DNA from: Erigeron canadensis
Lineage: Eukaryota; Streptophyta; Magnoliopsida; Asterales; Asteraceae
NCBI RefSeq assembly: GCF_010389155.1
Contig: NC_057768.1
Location: forward strand, 39,039,633-39,103,632
Length of the DNA: 64,000 nt
Direction: 5' to 3'
Position numbers and translations under genes: made by a program. The notes beneath the pieces are model-generated. The model worked only from the letters and a program-made list of their open reading frames with translations. It made no database searches and had not been told where the DNA came from. Positions 23,830-37,200 of the stretch are shown one piece after another. Position 1 is the stretch's first letter. The number at the start of each line of letters is the position of its first letter.

Positions 23830-25407
23830 GGTATTAACTGTAGTCATTTGGTTACGTCCATCCCATGTACTGTGTACTTAATCTGCTAACTCTTCCAAGT
23901 TAACGTGAAACATGAGCAGAGTTAAGATATAACGCGCCATGACTAGGCGTGAAACAAGTGTTCTGTGTAATCCATTTGTAGCACTGTAACGTATGCATCA
24001 AGTGAAATGGTTAAAGATAGAACTGTTGTGTGCAAACATAGTCTGATACTCTGATCAATGGTTCTTAGTGGAATGCACAACCGAATGAACTTTGTACAAC
24101 ATCATAAACATAAACTATTGACAGTAAGGACTGATCTACCTTGGCATTTTTATATTTTTATGATTCATGAACCAATCTCCTTAATATACACTTATATACC
24201 CTACAAAATCAACACACCTAATAACTAACAACCATGATGTACTAAAAAATACCATTAATAAATTAATTTACAATATAACTCCTCCAATAAATATATTACC
24301 TTTTATACATCAATAAAATGACTACTTGCCACAGTCCCATTACAACTTGTGGCCGTCTTCGTCACTGTTACGACCATCGCCTTCACATGGCGCGGGGGTC
24401 CATATGGTCTATTTTATCAATTCATTTTCTTCTAAAAATTTTCCATTAACAAATAATAAGTACAATTTTTATATATCCGTGACAATCTGAAGTTGGCAGC
24501 GGGTGAAGCCAACCTGGTCAGTATCACCCCCTACTGCATGTACTAACTAAAGCTTCCGATTTTTTAAATTCTTCATTGTTTTAAATTTACACTGATGTAT
24601 ATTTAATTTTCTTTTCCGTTGGTTAAACAAATCGTAGTCATGATCATACGCTCCATTAACAAAATATAAATAAAAAGACGGTAATGGAATGGAATCAAGG
24701 AAGGAGATTTCTAAACATAAACAAATCGGAATCATAATTCCATGGACAACAAAGAAGAAGATGAGATTGTGTGTTTTACTTTCTAGTGGAGCCAGCCTGC
24801 CTGCCTTCCCTTATTGGGGATTTAATCATTATATGCAAGATTATTTAATTTAGTCGATAGTCGATATATGTTCTTGACAAATGACAATACATAGTCACCT
24901 GTTACGTGCTTCTTGTACAAAATAATGAAACAAACTTATAACCAAATAACCATAACCAAATAATGACAGAACAAGATAAGTGTAAGTATAGTAAAGTTGA
25001 TAATCATATCCGAATCCCGATTTGAAACCGGCTTGAAAACAAATCAATTTTTGATTCCATATTTTTTATAAGTCAATTCACCAACCTATTTTTTTCAAGT
25101 TCGGTATAACTGGCTTCTTGGGTAACTTAATGTATTTTAGATATTTTGTCAACTTAAGTTTTGAAAAATTTCTAGAATTTATTTTTGTATCTATATATAT
25201 ATTTGTAAGATTAAGACAAGGTTTATCATGAATGTGAGTAGGTTTAAATTTTAAATTTTAAATTTTTTTAGGTGAAAGAGGTATCTTGATTAACTTCAAA
25301 CTATCTTAAAATTAAAGAATATATGCATGCTTAAAATATCATGTATAGAAAACAATTTTAGATATTTTGACACCTTTATTATTATGAGTTAACTGTGTAT
25401 ATCTTAA
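23830..25407. other. Intergenic, no gene recognised
   Basis: 3' flank of the metallo-beta-lactamase-like gene, then AT-rich DNA. No convincing coding signal. Confidence 0.45.
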
Positions 25408-26466
25408 TCTTAATGTATACTAAAAAGTAACTGATATAACCTTAATTGATCAATCACAACCCTCAATTTTTTAAAATTAGTTAAATCGGCACATGTCTAA
25501 ATTAATTTACACTTTTGGTTTCCATAATCAATTTACACTTTAACCCCAATTTAAAATAATTAATTTATAGCTTTTCGTTTTCCATCATCAATTTACACTT
25601 TTACTCCAATTTAAAATTATTAATTTACATTTTTTGGTTTTCCATAATTAATTTACACTTTTTGGTTTTTCCATCACCAATTTACACTTAAAAATAATTA
25701 ATTTACACTTTTGGTTTTTCATTACCAATTTACACTTTCATCCAATTTAAAAATAATTAATTTAAACTTTTCAATTTTATTAGTAATATAAAAATATAAC
25801 AAGATAGTGGACCAAGATATATGCGGAAACACACAAAGACTCCAAAAAAATCTTACACAAACACTTCAACCAAATAATCATTAAAACTAATCTTCTTTCG
25901 TATATGCAGTAACGATTGTCTCCATAAACACAAGAAGGTACAAACTCTCAACATCTTATCTAATTGTAATCAAACTAATTGTAATGTTTTTGTTATTAAT
26001 AATTGTAATTAGACTATAATTAGGATAATTATTGTTGTTATTAGTAATTGAAATCAAACTATATTTAGGATATATAAATTCTTCTTATATAAACGGAACC
26101 TTACAAATAAAATCACAACACACGAAATCATTGAAAACCCATGAACCAACTGCTATTTTTATTAATCTTAAGAACCATCGCTCACGAAAAGAAAATTACT
26201 TTTTTTTTGCAAGATATTAATGAGAACTCGGTCAATTAGGTAATCAAGGTTAAGATATTGTTTCCCTGGAATAGTTTATAAAAGTAACCATACTATACCA
26301 TCTAACTTTGATATGATTTAGCATTTAATATTTACATTTGGATATCTCAATTATGTTTTAAGTATATTTTTACATGTTAACGTATAAGTATTTTTTTTGT
26401 TCCATATACTAATTCTTACAGTGTTAATGTCGTAAAACCTTGTATTTGACACGGGTCCAAAATCTA
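25408..26466 (+). mobile_element. Non-autonomous Helitron 1
   Basis: Starts TCTTAATGTATACTAAAAAG, then CAATCACAACCCTCAA, as in the two related copies at 26463 and 60191. It ends with TGTATTTGACACGGGTCCAA and then AATCTA, the family's 3' hairpin region. The interior is dominated by a tandem array of AATTTACACTTTT units. Non-coding. The left boundary is approximate; the right boundary overlaps the next Helitron. Confidence 0.6.
25495..25765. repeat. Minisatellite inside Helitron 1
   Basis: Five or so degenerate units of roughly 50-70 bp, each containing AATTTACACTTTT, usually with GGTTTTCCAT and AATTTAAAATAATTAATTTA. Related units occur once or twice in the other two Helitrons of the family. 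Confidence 0.65.
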
Positions 26467-27201
26467 TATATACTAAAAGACAACTTACCTAACTTCATTT
26501 GACCAATCACAACCCTCAATATATTAAAATTAGTTAAATCAACACATGTCTAAATTAATTTACACTTTCTGATTTTTCATCACCAATTTACACTTAAACC
26601 CAATATAAAAATAATTAATACTTTATTGCATAACGTCAATCTAATAGCAAAATATAGCTAAACATTAGAGACGTTACAGCCGATGGGTTAATACAAATTA
26701 ATATTTATATCAATATTTAAGTTTATATTATTAATTCTAATCAAATGTAATCAGACTATAATTACGATGATCATTTTTTTCTTAGTATTTAAAATCAAAC
26801 TATATTTAGGATATATATTCTTCTTATATAAACTAACCCTGAAAATAAAATCACAACACACGAAATCTTTGAAAACCTCACGAACCAGCCGCTACTTTTA
26901 GTGTTTTAACAACCATGGTTAACGAAAATAAAATTACTTTTTTGTAAGACATCAATGAAAACTTGGTTAACTGTGTAATCAAAGTTAAAATATTGATTCT
27001 CTGAAAAAGTTTGTATAAAAGAAACCCTATTACATCATCCAACCTCATATGATTTAGCATTTAGTTTTAACATTTGAATATCTCAATTCTTTTTTAAGTA
27101 TAATTTTACATTTAACGTATAAGTATTTTTTTTTTTGCATACTAATTCTTATATTAATAATATTATTAAACCCATGTATTTAACACGGATTTAAAATCTA
27201 A
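26463..27201 (+). mobile_element. Non-autonomous Helitron 2
   Basis: 5' end TCTATATATACTAAAAGACA, followed by CCAATCACAACCCTCAA. The 3' end is GTATTTAACACGGATTTAAA, then ATCTAA, which fits the CTRR rule (CTAA). It starts within or exactly at the 3' end of Helitron 1 and shares internal blocks with it (CACACGAAATC, AAAATTACTTTTTT, ATATCTCAATT). Confidence 0.65.
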
Positions 27202-27995
27202 TATGTAAATAAATTCTATTGTATAAAATAATTACTCGTATAAGATAGCGTGAATATGTTAAAAAGAGCAGTGAAAACAACACCAATATAATATTAACTT
27301 TGAGCCTATTAGTGAAGTATCTAAATTAATTTAACTATAATATATTAATAACTTTGAAAGATTTTGATTATCTTTAGAATAGAAATGGCTAAAAGCTTTG
27401 TTTCGAACGTGGATTCCACAACAAGTGCACTTTCAGTATCCACTAAAGATTCAGCCAACAGCAGCCCTATCATTTGCACTTGCACTTGCACTTGCATTGC
27501 TTTTAAGTTCATATTTTAACCAACACAATACCCCTCAATTAGTTGGTTTGTTGCTTTTCCCTTTTACTAATTTTCAATAATATAATGTATTTGAATTCAG
27601 TATAAACTTTGATAGATATTAACCTTATACGAGTAACCATTTTATTATAACTACTTGTGTACCAACTCACATATTGTATCTTTCTACGATGAAAAATAAT
27701 TACAGTGTTTGTTGGCCGGACCGGGGAAAACGTTTGCTTTTCTTCGTCAAATTCCGTCTCAAAATTAATGCTTTGTTTCGTATCATTATTACTATTCAAA
27801 AAACAAAAATATTATTAAAAGAACTAACTAATTAAAAGAAATGCTTAAAGCATGTTTGAGTTATCTGTTGTAACAGACCACACGAATATCGTTGAACTTT
27901 TGCGCAGTAATCCGGAAACATTTATTGAGTTACCTTAACTTATTATTAAAAGCGAAGGTAACCGGGCGGGGAGTGATACATGATTTATACATTAA
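27202..27995. other. Intergenic, no gene recognised
   Basis: AT-rich, with only a short GCACTTGCACTT microrepeat near 27475. No coding signal. Confidence 0.45.
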
Positions 27996-28554
27996 TTAGT
28001 ATGCAAGGTTGTAAATATCGCTGACCGACCCGATAAACAATATATCTGATACCCTAAATTGTAAATGAATTTATCTAAAATTTATATATACTAACAATAT
28101 ATACAATATGTAATGCCATACATCAATAGTTAGAATATAAAACTGTATAAAAGAAAATAATTACAATCATAATTTTGAAATCTAAGTATCTATAGACTAT
28201 CTTCAAAAGGAAAAAACGGTAGCAAACAAAGTAATTACAATTTACAACTAGAAATTAAAAGATTATTAAAGATTAACTCAAAAATTAAAGAACTAATCAA
28301 ACATTAGCTAGAAAAAATTGAATTAAAGAAAGTAATAAACCCTAATATTTGATAAAAATCAAGTTTTTTTTATTAAAAAAAAGTGGTCAATTTTTTTTAG
28401 ACCGATAAGTGACGACATTGACCGATAAGTGCCGAGTTTGACCGAAATTTGACCAAAACGATAAATTACCTGATAAGTCATTTTTCTTATTGGTAAAGGA
28501 CCGATAACCGATATATCGGCCGATAAATTCGATATTTACAACACTGTTAGTATG
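27996..28554. mobile_element. hAT-type element with perfect 8-bp target duplication
   Basis: The element proper is 28004-28546. The left end CAAGGTTGTAAATATCG and the right end (reverse complement CAGTGTTGTAAATATCG) match at 15 of 17 bases. Both sides are flanked by TTAGTATG (27996-28003 and 28547-28554), the 8-bp duplication expected of hAT insertion. CCGATAA/GATAAT motifs recur near the right end. 543 bp, no coding capacity. Confidence 0.8.
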
Positions 28555-29201
28555 GTAATGTAAATTTATACATTAGTATGTACACCTTATTAGGTCATTT
28601 TTATTTATTTGTAAGTTGTTGCATATCTTTTAAAGTTTTCTTGATTATTTTCTATTAGAAATTAAATTAAGTTTTTTTGTTACTCTGTTAAGAAAAAAAA
28701 AATAATAATTAAGCGCACCATTTCTACTTCGTCACCACTTCCCGTATTATGATGTCGCTTTCTTTTTCTTTTTTTTTTTCATAAATATGGTCATTCAAAT
28801 ATCTATGGTAAAGTGTAGCCATAGTCTTTATATTAACAAATACCTATATTTTATACATCGTAAATTGTTATAATTCTGAAAAATGTTTTTTAAATAAAAC
28901 TTATACATGTGTAAATACATAATAACATTTTTTTTTGAATAGCAAAATACATAATAACACAACTTTAAAAACAGGAAATCGTGTAGAATGTATATGGCGA
29001 CATGAACATCCCCCACAATACTATTAAAAACACATCAACGCATAGGTCCTCTTCTTATTTTCCAATTGAATTAAATTATTCATTCTCCATCCACCAACAA
29101 TCCCATCATATAAATCATAACTTTTTCCATTTATATACACTTTATTTTTCAAAAGACAATACTATTTCACGATTCAAAAACAAAAAAGTTATTCCTTCAC
29201 A
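28555..29201. other. Upstream region of the GT14 gene
   Basis: AT-rich promoter-side sequence. No gene or delimited repeat recognised. Confidence 0.45.
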
Positions 29202-32136
29202 ATGAAGAACAACAATCAAACAATCATCTCACTATCCAAACTCATGAACGCTCGTTTACAGCTCTCAAATCTTTTATCAATAATTATTTTCTTTGGTTTC
29301 GGTTTATGTTTTGGTATCATTCTCACTTTCCATCTCAAAAACGTCTCGTTTAATCTCCAATTCACACAATTCTCTATTTCCACCACCTCCACTAATACCG
29401 ATCCAAACGACGTCATTTCATTACCATCACCGCCACCACCAGCGCAGACACAAAAACAACGTACAAAAATAGGACTCGATACTTACATACATCCAACAAA
29501 TGTAATGCATGATATGAGTGATGAAGAGTTAATATGGAAAGCCTCAATGGTTCCAAAAGTGAAAGACTACCCATACAAGAGAACACCAAAGGTGGCATTT
29601 ATGTTTTTAACAAAAGGATCTGTTTTATTGTCTCCATTGTGGGAGATGTTTTTCAAAGGACATGATGGTCTTTTTAATATTTATGTTCATAGCTCTTCCA
29701 ATAATTGGACATTGCCTCAACACTCCGTTTTCCATGGCCGGAGAATTCCTAGCAAGGTAAAGAAATTTTCTTTTTGTTGAAATTAATTTACCTTTTTTTT
29801 CTTAATCTGAAATAATGCATATTTTACGACAATATTTCGTAGGTTTATAATTGATTTGTTTCATTTTATATTAGATCTAGTACAAAGCTTTAACATAGTA
29901 ACTTTAATTATGTAAATAAAAGTTAGATTTTTATTTTTATTTTCTAAAAGGCAACTAAATTTTAATTTTGAAGTAATATTACTCCCTCTGTTTTTATTGT
30001 TCACCTTTATACTAAGTTTGTTTGTCCCAAAACAATTGTATTTTTTGTTTATATATGAATAATCTTTTTGACATTGTGAGAGTATTATACATATATGATT
30101 TTTGTGCGGAAAGGTTACATTATTTAAAACTCGAATTGAATTAAGTATGTTACTCTTACTCAAGTTTTCAGTTTTAAATTGTGATGTTATACATGTGGCT
30201 TATTATATTTATTGAATGCCTTTAGGCCTTACACTAAGCTAAGCCTTTTCCACATCTCTTTCACACTGCCACATCAACTTTTCTTTCTCTTCATCCACCT
30301 CTTCCACAATCACTCCTTATAACTCCTCTTCCACACTTTTTTTTTTTTTATATTTACACAAAATTAAAGAACTACTTAATTTTATTAATAATAAAACATT
30401 ACAACTAAATTAAAAAAAAAAAACATTACAATTAAACATTAAAAAAAAAAGAACACATAACACACTAAAAAAAACACATTGCAAGGAAAAATAAAACATT
30501 ACGATTATTAAAAAAAATAACTACTCGTCATCGCCGGTCTGGTCGTCCTCCTCCGAGATGTGGCTAGGACCCGTCTGTGCCCCCGGTGCATAAAACGAGT
30601 TGCCGTAGTTCTCTTGCAAGTATTGACGGTATCTCATATGTGCTTCGAAGTCGGTTTACGACAAGCCCGTCGGAATTGGTCTCGCCAAAACCTTCATGGC
30701 ATCTCTAATCTCGGCCCGTCGCAAGGCTTCTTTTTGTTCTTGAAGATAAGAACTAACGAGCTGAGCCGTTTCAGAACCGGAAGATCGCCCCGATGTGGCA
30801 TCAGATGAACTAGACAACCTCTGGCTAAAATTACGACCTGGTGGTCGCCTAATGGGGTCTGACCCAAATAAGGCCTCAAATGTGAGAAGGTAGTATATAT
30901 AGATGAAAAGTGGGAAAAAAAATAAATAAACAAACTAGCCGTTTGTTTTTAAAATTTTTGAAAAAAAGCTTCTTTTTTTTTTTACGTTTGAGATGGGTCT
31001 CCCACACGCTCCCCCGCCTTCGTCTATCCTCTTCGACCCAACGAAACGAGAAGATGAAACAAGCCATCGACGAGGTTACTCCTTAAGCTAGCTACATCAA
31101 CGAGCTCGCCGACGAGCGGTCGACATATGCTTAGTGAAAGGCCTTACAGTTATATAACCTAAATTCGGAACATTTGTATTGACTTTACTATTAAATTTAA
31201 TGACACGTGGATTATGTGCACTCTCTGGAAGTGTCTTAATTCTACTCTGGCTACTGTAGAGTAAACCACACTTTTGTGCCAAAGTCAAATTCTCACAACC
31301 TTGTGGGTAAAACTTCATATACCTTAACCCAAACCCAATATACACATGGTTGACATTTTTTATTAGAAAATTAGTTAGTTAATTACTACTCAATTATACC
31401 ATTCTCCATAGGTCATATGAATTCATTAGTAAAGAATATATGTTTTTTCATGATATTTGATTTGATTTTTTTCTATTTGTAATCATCATAGGATGTAGAA
31501 TGGGGAAAAGTTAGCATGATTGAAGCCGAGCGTCGTCTACTTGCAAACGCTCTACTCGATTTCTCTAACCAACGATTTGTTCTCCTTTCTGAAGCATGCA
31601 TTCCTCTGTTCAATTTCACAACGATTTATTCTTATTTAATCAACTCAAACCACAACTTTGTGGAATCATATGACTTGGAGGGACCTGTGGGACGAGGTCG
31701 GTACAATTGGAAAATGAACCCAGTTGTTAAAATTAACGAATGGCGAAAAGGGTCTCAATGGTTTGAAATGAACCGTGACCTAGCCATTGAGGTGATATCC
31801 GATAGGACATATTTCCCAGTTTTCCAAGACTATTGTGATGGCTCATGTTATGCGGACGAGCATTACCTGCCTACATTTGTGACACGTAGATTTGGGGAGG
31901 TGAATGCAAATCGAACATTGACATTTGTTGATTGGTCAAAGGGTGGACCTCACCCGACTCGGTATACAAGGTACGATGTTACTAGGGAGTTTTTGGAGAA
32001 GTTAAGAAATGAAAGACATTGTGAGTACAATGGTAAAGGTAATGCAACATGTCATTTGTTTGCAAGAAAGTTTACTCCACATGCGTTAGATAGACTGCTA
32101 AGACTTGCACCAAAGATAATGCAATTCAACCCATAG
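29202..32136 (+). CDS. GT14 (core-2/I-branching beta-1,6-GlcNAc-transferase-like, DUF266) glycosyltransferase
   Basis: Type II membrane glycosyltransferase of the plant DUF266/GT14 group, acting in the Golgi lumen; related plant enzymes include arabinogalactan glucuronosyltransferases. Exons 29202-29756 and 31492-32136, GT-AG with phase 0, give 399 residues. The N-terminal tail is short and followed by one membrane segment (about 23-44, LLSIIIFFGFGLCFGIILTF), then a Ser/Pro-rich stem. The catalytic region includes KVAFMFLTKGSVLLSPLWEM, FFKGHDGLFNIYVHSS, SMIEAERRLLANALLDFSNQ, RFVLLSEACIPLFNFTTIY, GRYNWKMNP, WRKGSQWFEMNRDLAIEVI, YADEHYLPTFV and TFVDWSKGGPHPTRY, all family signatures. The 1735-bp intron holds a PIF/Harbinger derivative (30225-31143) and a Stowaway-like end near 29987. 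The gene is convergent with the LRR kinase at 34220-38002. Confidence 0.93.
30225..31143 (-). mobile_element. Non-autonomous PIF/Harbinger element in the GT14 intron
   Basis: The inverted ends GGCCTTACACTAAGC and (reverse complement of the right) GGCCTTTCACTAAGC match at 14 of 15 bases. TTA is duplicated on both sides (30222-30224 and 31144-31146). The element is 919 bp and carries a piece of a coding region on the minus strand (see 30534-30870) but no DDE transposase. It lies antisense to the host gene and away from the splice sites. Confidence 0.75.
30534..30870 (-). pseudogene. Fragment of a PIF/Harbinger ORF1-like protein
   Basis: The minus-strand frame reads PIRRPPGRNFSQRLSSSSDA, then an SGSETAQLVSSYLQEQKEAL block, a stop codon near 30660, then YRQYLQENYGNSFYAPGAQ and an acidic end. 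The Ser-rich linker, followed by a charged helical region and a short acidic tail, resembles the C-terminal half of the accessory ORF1 protein of plant PIF/Harbinger elements. The in-frame stop and missing DNA-binding half show it is not functional. Confidence 0.5.
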
Positions 32137-34219
32137 ATCTTGATAACATTCATTATTTATTTTTTAAGATTCATTGGAGGTTTACATTTTTCATATATCG
32201 AATCTTATATTCTTTTGGAAGTGTTGTAATGAATACGGGCATCATTTTTGAAGTTAATTTAGAGCTCAGCACAGACTTGTGTTCTGCCGTTCTAGAAAGT
32301 GGAGTTTTGCAGTGTCATGCGAAAATCCCAAAAGTGTTAACCAACTTGCCCATGATTAAAAGAGAGAGTATTAACTAACTTCAACTTATTTAGTTCAAAA
32401 CTTCTAATATTTCACTAAATTAAATGAGTTGGGAAAAGCCACATGAGAATAGCAACAGGTTTGTCTTGTACGGTTGAAGACATTGGCAATTCGTTTAATC
32501 CTTGACTCGATCTCGGTACAATTAAGAGTATGGATATCGAGAAACTAGCATAGATGGAATTACACGTCTGGAGCCTTCTGATATAACAAGGTAAAGGTAA
32601 TTTTTGTGTATGATTTTTCATTATTCATAAGGTGGTATCGAAGTGGTTTGGTGGTAGTTGCACCAAGCCACCAAGTATAGTTCGATGATGGTGTACTGTG
32701 TGAGTTATTGATAGCACGAACTCTCAATGGGCTTATTACTAATCTCAATACTTCCTTCGTCAGTTAGTCACATCAGTACATCTCTACTGACACACATTGA
32801 CAATAGACCTCATTTTCTTCTTCACTTGTAAGTTCTAAGAGGAGTTGATTCGATATTTCAAACTTTCTGATATATAACTGTAAACTATGCTAATAAGTGT
32901 AGTGAACCTTTAAGGTGAAATGGAAAGTAGGTATTCAGGAGGGAATGTAGGTATTCGAAACAAGACTTAATTAAGGCCAAAATGTTAGATTTTCATTACA
33001 TGTGGGGAGTTTATATATGCAATTAAATTGCTATAAACCCCCTTCTTAATTACTACATAGGTTATTACATGACAAATCCTTCATCTAAACATGATAAACA
33101 CTAAGGACAATACAAATACATATTTACAAAACACTCACTAACAAATATAAAAGTTAACAATAACTATTGAAAGTTCGTAAAATTTGGTAAAACCGTAAAA
33201 CTAAGAATGAAGAAATAAAGACGGTTTGTTTCTCAAGGCCCAATATCAACACCTCATCATTAGAAGTCCACTAGCCCGTTAATTTTACATACAATCTTTT
33301 ATTTTGGTAATATCTTGTATTGGATTACATTTTTCTAAATTATAAAAGGGTTTTGCTAAACAAAGCTTAAGGGTATTCATTAAGGTGCATTAATTAGTTG
33401 TATACTTACCATAAACTTCAGGGGGGCGACATTTAATATGGAAATGTACAACCTTTTTATGCATCTTAAGTGAAGCTCTAAGGGCTTCCTTTAATATTTT
33501 CCATTATAAAATATAATCCCAAGTTTTTCCGTTCGGTTTTGGAAACATTGAAAATTAGCAAAACATGATTTACTTAACGAGATTTTATAAGTAGACTGAT
33601 TACCAACTAGCTTGCAAGAGTTTTAACTTTTTAAGTCTCAATTCTCAAATGAACTCATTCAAGGATGTACTAATGTGTTTAACATTTTAGGTTAGCCGTG
33701 AATTATACACTTTCACGTATTGGATAAAGTCTCTATATAAAGGCCTTGATGGATTCTGGGCCCAAGTTCGGTTATGGGCTCGACTCCTGTCCATAGAACA
33801 AAAACAACTCCTGACGACGACCTATGAAAAACTAGGGCTATTATGACAATTTTGTTTTTGTGAGACTCTAACAAAAAAAAAAATCTATTTAAGGGCATCA
33901 AACCGGATAAAATTACTATAATGGGACTCTGTACAAGTAGCCTGTTAAAAGCGTATTTGTAAATATTTTTGTTTATTTTTAATCCTTATATTTCTTACAT
34001 GGAAAAACTAATACTGTCAAAGTGTCAACTAACAAAATAAAAACGCATTAAGACAAACAACAGCAATGCACCCCAAAAGGCCTCAATTGAGACACAATTC
34101 TTTAAAGAATTTTGTCAAACAGTAAAATAATTAAACTAAACTTATTAAATAAAAACAAAAATTAAACCTACTTTACACCACTGGCAACAGATCTCTGACA
34201 CAAAAACAAAAATTCCAAA
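32137..34219. other. Intergenic between convergent genes
   Basis: 3' flanks of the GT14 gene (+) and the LRR kinase gene (-). AT-rich with no gene recognised; a few short open frames lack similarity or codon structure. Confidence 0.45.
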
Positions 34220-37200
34220 CTACTCACTGGCTCGGCATGTGTCATCAGACACCGATGGTGAGTCAGACACCGAGTCAAGCATTTCGTGACTCGGTGACAC
34301 CTCTACTCCCCGTATCTCCTCGATCATCTTCAAAACATAGCCCATTGTAGGGCGTTGATCCGGTGCAGCGGCAGTACACGACATGGCAATCTGCAACAAG
34401 CCCACCATTTCCTCTTCAATATCCTTATACCTCATTAACTCTAAATCGAAAACTTCGGCTGTCCATTCTTCCCGAACCACAGATTGCACCCACCTTGGCA
34501 GGTCCACGGCTCCACCATATCCGGTTCCACCATTGTCCACAACCGACGGGCATTTGCCCGTCAGAAGCTCTAATAAAAGGACACCAAAAGAATACACATC
34601 AGATTTTTGCGTGGTTTTACGAGAGTCCATTGTTAATAGTTCTGGAGCACGGTAGCCATTGGTTTTAGGGACGTTGGTTGGAGGCGCAAAGGCAGAGAGA
34701 CCGAAATCGGAAATGCAGGCATTGCCAGTTTTGTCAAGGAGGATGTTTGTGGACTTGATGTTGCCATGGGTGAGTTTAAGTGACTTGCTATAGTGGTGGA
34801 TAAAGACTAAACCTCTGGCTGCACCTGCTGCAACCTTAAGCCTTGTGGTCCAGTCTAAAGGTGTCCTGCCCGGTCCTCTGTTTCCTGACCAAAAACAAGT
34901 ATACTCACAATTATGTCCTTTTGTCAATATCAGTGTACAACTTTTAATACAAGTGTTACAGCTCATTAAAGGCTATGGCCTATGTACAACTTTGACTAGA
35001 AACCATTATTCGTGTAGTAAAAGATTATATCTAACAAAATATACAATAATACAAACATTTACAAAATCATTTTAATTCGCCAGTAGGTAGTTGTGAGTAA
35101 AATAGCGAACTAGAATATTTACTACTCGTATTTGTTAGGATGGAATTGGAAGTTGTTTTTTGACAAATTCTTATGAAAAGAGGATTGGAGTTTTCTAAAA
35201 AAAAAAGAGGATTGGAGTTTTCCAAAAAAAATTAAAAATTGTTCATGGATGAAGGAATAACAAGATTCTTAACAGTGATTTGATAGAAGAACATAAAAGG
35301 GAAAAAAACAAACAGAAAAATAAAAAAGTGAGGGGTAGGAAAGGAAAACGACACAAAGTTGGTGGGGGCAAAGCAGGTAAGAAGGAGAAATAAACAACAG
35401 ACTTTGCAGTTTCCCAGAGCAAAAGAAGGTGGGGCAGCCTGCTCTTCTAGCTTTATCTGAATTTCGGCCACTAAAACCCCCTTCACTACCCATTTGACAG
35501 AAACAGCCCCCAATGTTAATAATATATTGAGGCAAAGAATTCGTAAAAGATTTGTCATCTTTGTTTAGTGAACTTGTAAATAATTCTAATTATATTTCTA
35601 TTAGTTATTCTTGTAATAATAATAACGGTAAAGTAGATGTCTAGATGATGTAATATAGCTTTTGCTAAATATTCATTTACGGAGTATAAAGTAATTAAGA
35701 GAACATGAGATTCTCTTGGTCTATCGATAAATGAATGTGATCCTACAGATTCACTTGACTCAATTGGATTCAGGTATTTTAGATTCAAGCTTTAAACTTT
35801 AGTGACCAAACAGATTTACAAACCAAACGCTTTATCGACATTCAGCATAACTCAACTATATACAACTTCTGGTTAGACGTCTAATTGAAAACACATTTGT
35901 CGAAAATTATTGATTGTGCTTATAATTTATGAATATCATCCTTTTAATAAATAAAAAACCACAATAATTCTCTTAATCAGCAGGTTGGTAATATAGGCTT
36001 TAATGTGATTTTGTTATCTTTCAATGTACACTTGATAAGCGAAAACATGATGATATAGTACTACTGGGGTATGTAAAAACAAAGTTCACATAAAATGTGA
36101 AAGTAGAGTCTAAAGAAAAAGGTATAATGAGCGGGAGATTAAGGGAAAATGTGATGATTGGGCACACCCCTTGCACTTAACTATGCTTTTGCTTTCTTTA
36201 AGTTTTTGTTTCTTTTCACAAACTTATGTGTTAATTGTTGACCACTTGATTCCTTTTTATTATATATATATATACTGTACATATTTTCATTATCCAATGT
36301 TCTAATAAAGTGATAAGTTAAAAAAGTTTCTAACAAACGAGAACAGCCCGGGAACCGAAATACCCTATAAAGATATATTTCTTTCTTTTTTTCCCCCAAC
36401 TATTAACCCATACTTAAATACATACCAACAAATATCAGATAACAGAATCCAATATATACATATAGATATAAAATACCAAATTTATTAATTGAATATATCA
36501 AAACTTAATTCTAAGTCTCTAACAACCATGCAATTATACTACACACTTTCATAAATTCCATAAATGCAAGTATACAAAGGAATAGTATAAATAAAAAAGG
36601 AGTAAAGAATAAACTTACCGTGAAGAAGCCAAAACAAGTTACCGTTACTCATGTACTCATAAACCAACAACTTTTCATCTCTAGCAAAATAATAAGCCTT
36701 CAAACTCACAACATTAACATGCCTTAACCTCCCTAACACCTCCATCCTTTCCTCAAACTCTTTTTTACCACCAATCGCCGCCTCTTTTAACCTTTTTACC
36801 GCAACCACATTCCCATCATCCAACACCGCTTTATAAGCTGTCCCAAAGCCACCCTTACCCAACATCTCAGCTGAAGCTCTTAACAAATCCTCCAACTCAA
36901 ATTTCCTTGCTCCCTCAAAAAAGACCATTTTACCCCTCTCGAATCCGGTTTGTATGTTTGGATTGGGGTTCGGGTATGGACTTGATGAATAAACTATTTT
37001 TTCACCTTCTAGAATCTGTGAGGACGCTGACTTTTTCTTTGACTTTCCATTACAGTTTTTCCAAAAGTAACAGTATAAAATTAATGAGACTAATGCCAAC
37101 ACTAACACGTCACCGATTATTATTGCTACTATTGCTAATGTACTAATTCTTCCGTTACCGTTTCCTTGACGGTTTCCGTTACTTCCTGACTTTTTAGGTA

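Noticed and set aside
30560..30933. Short frames on both strands in the GT14 intron
   Set aside because: Parts of the PIF derivative; only the minus-strand ORF1-like reading makes sense, and it is broken.
34363..34668. Plus-strand open frames opposite the LRR kinase exon 2
   Set aside because: They lie antisense to a strongly conserved kinase exon and have no recognisable domain.
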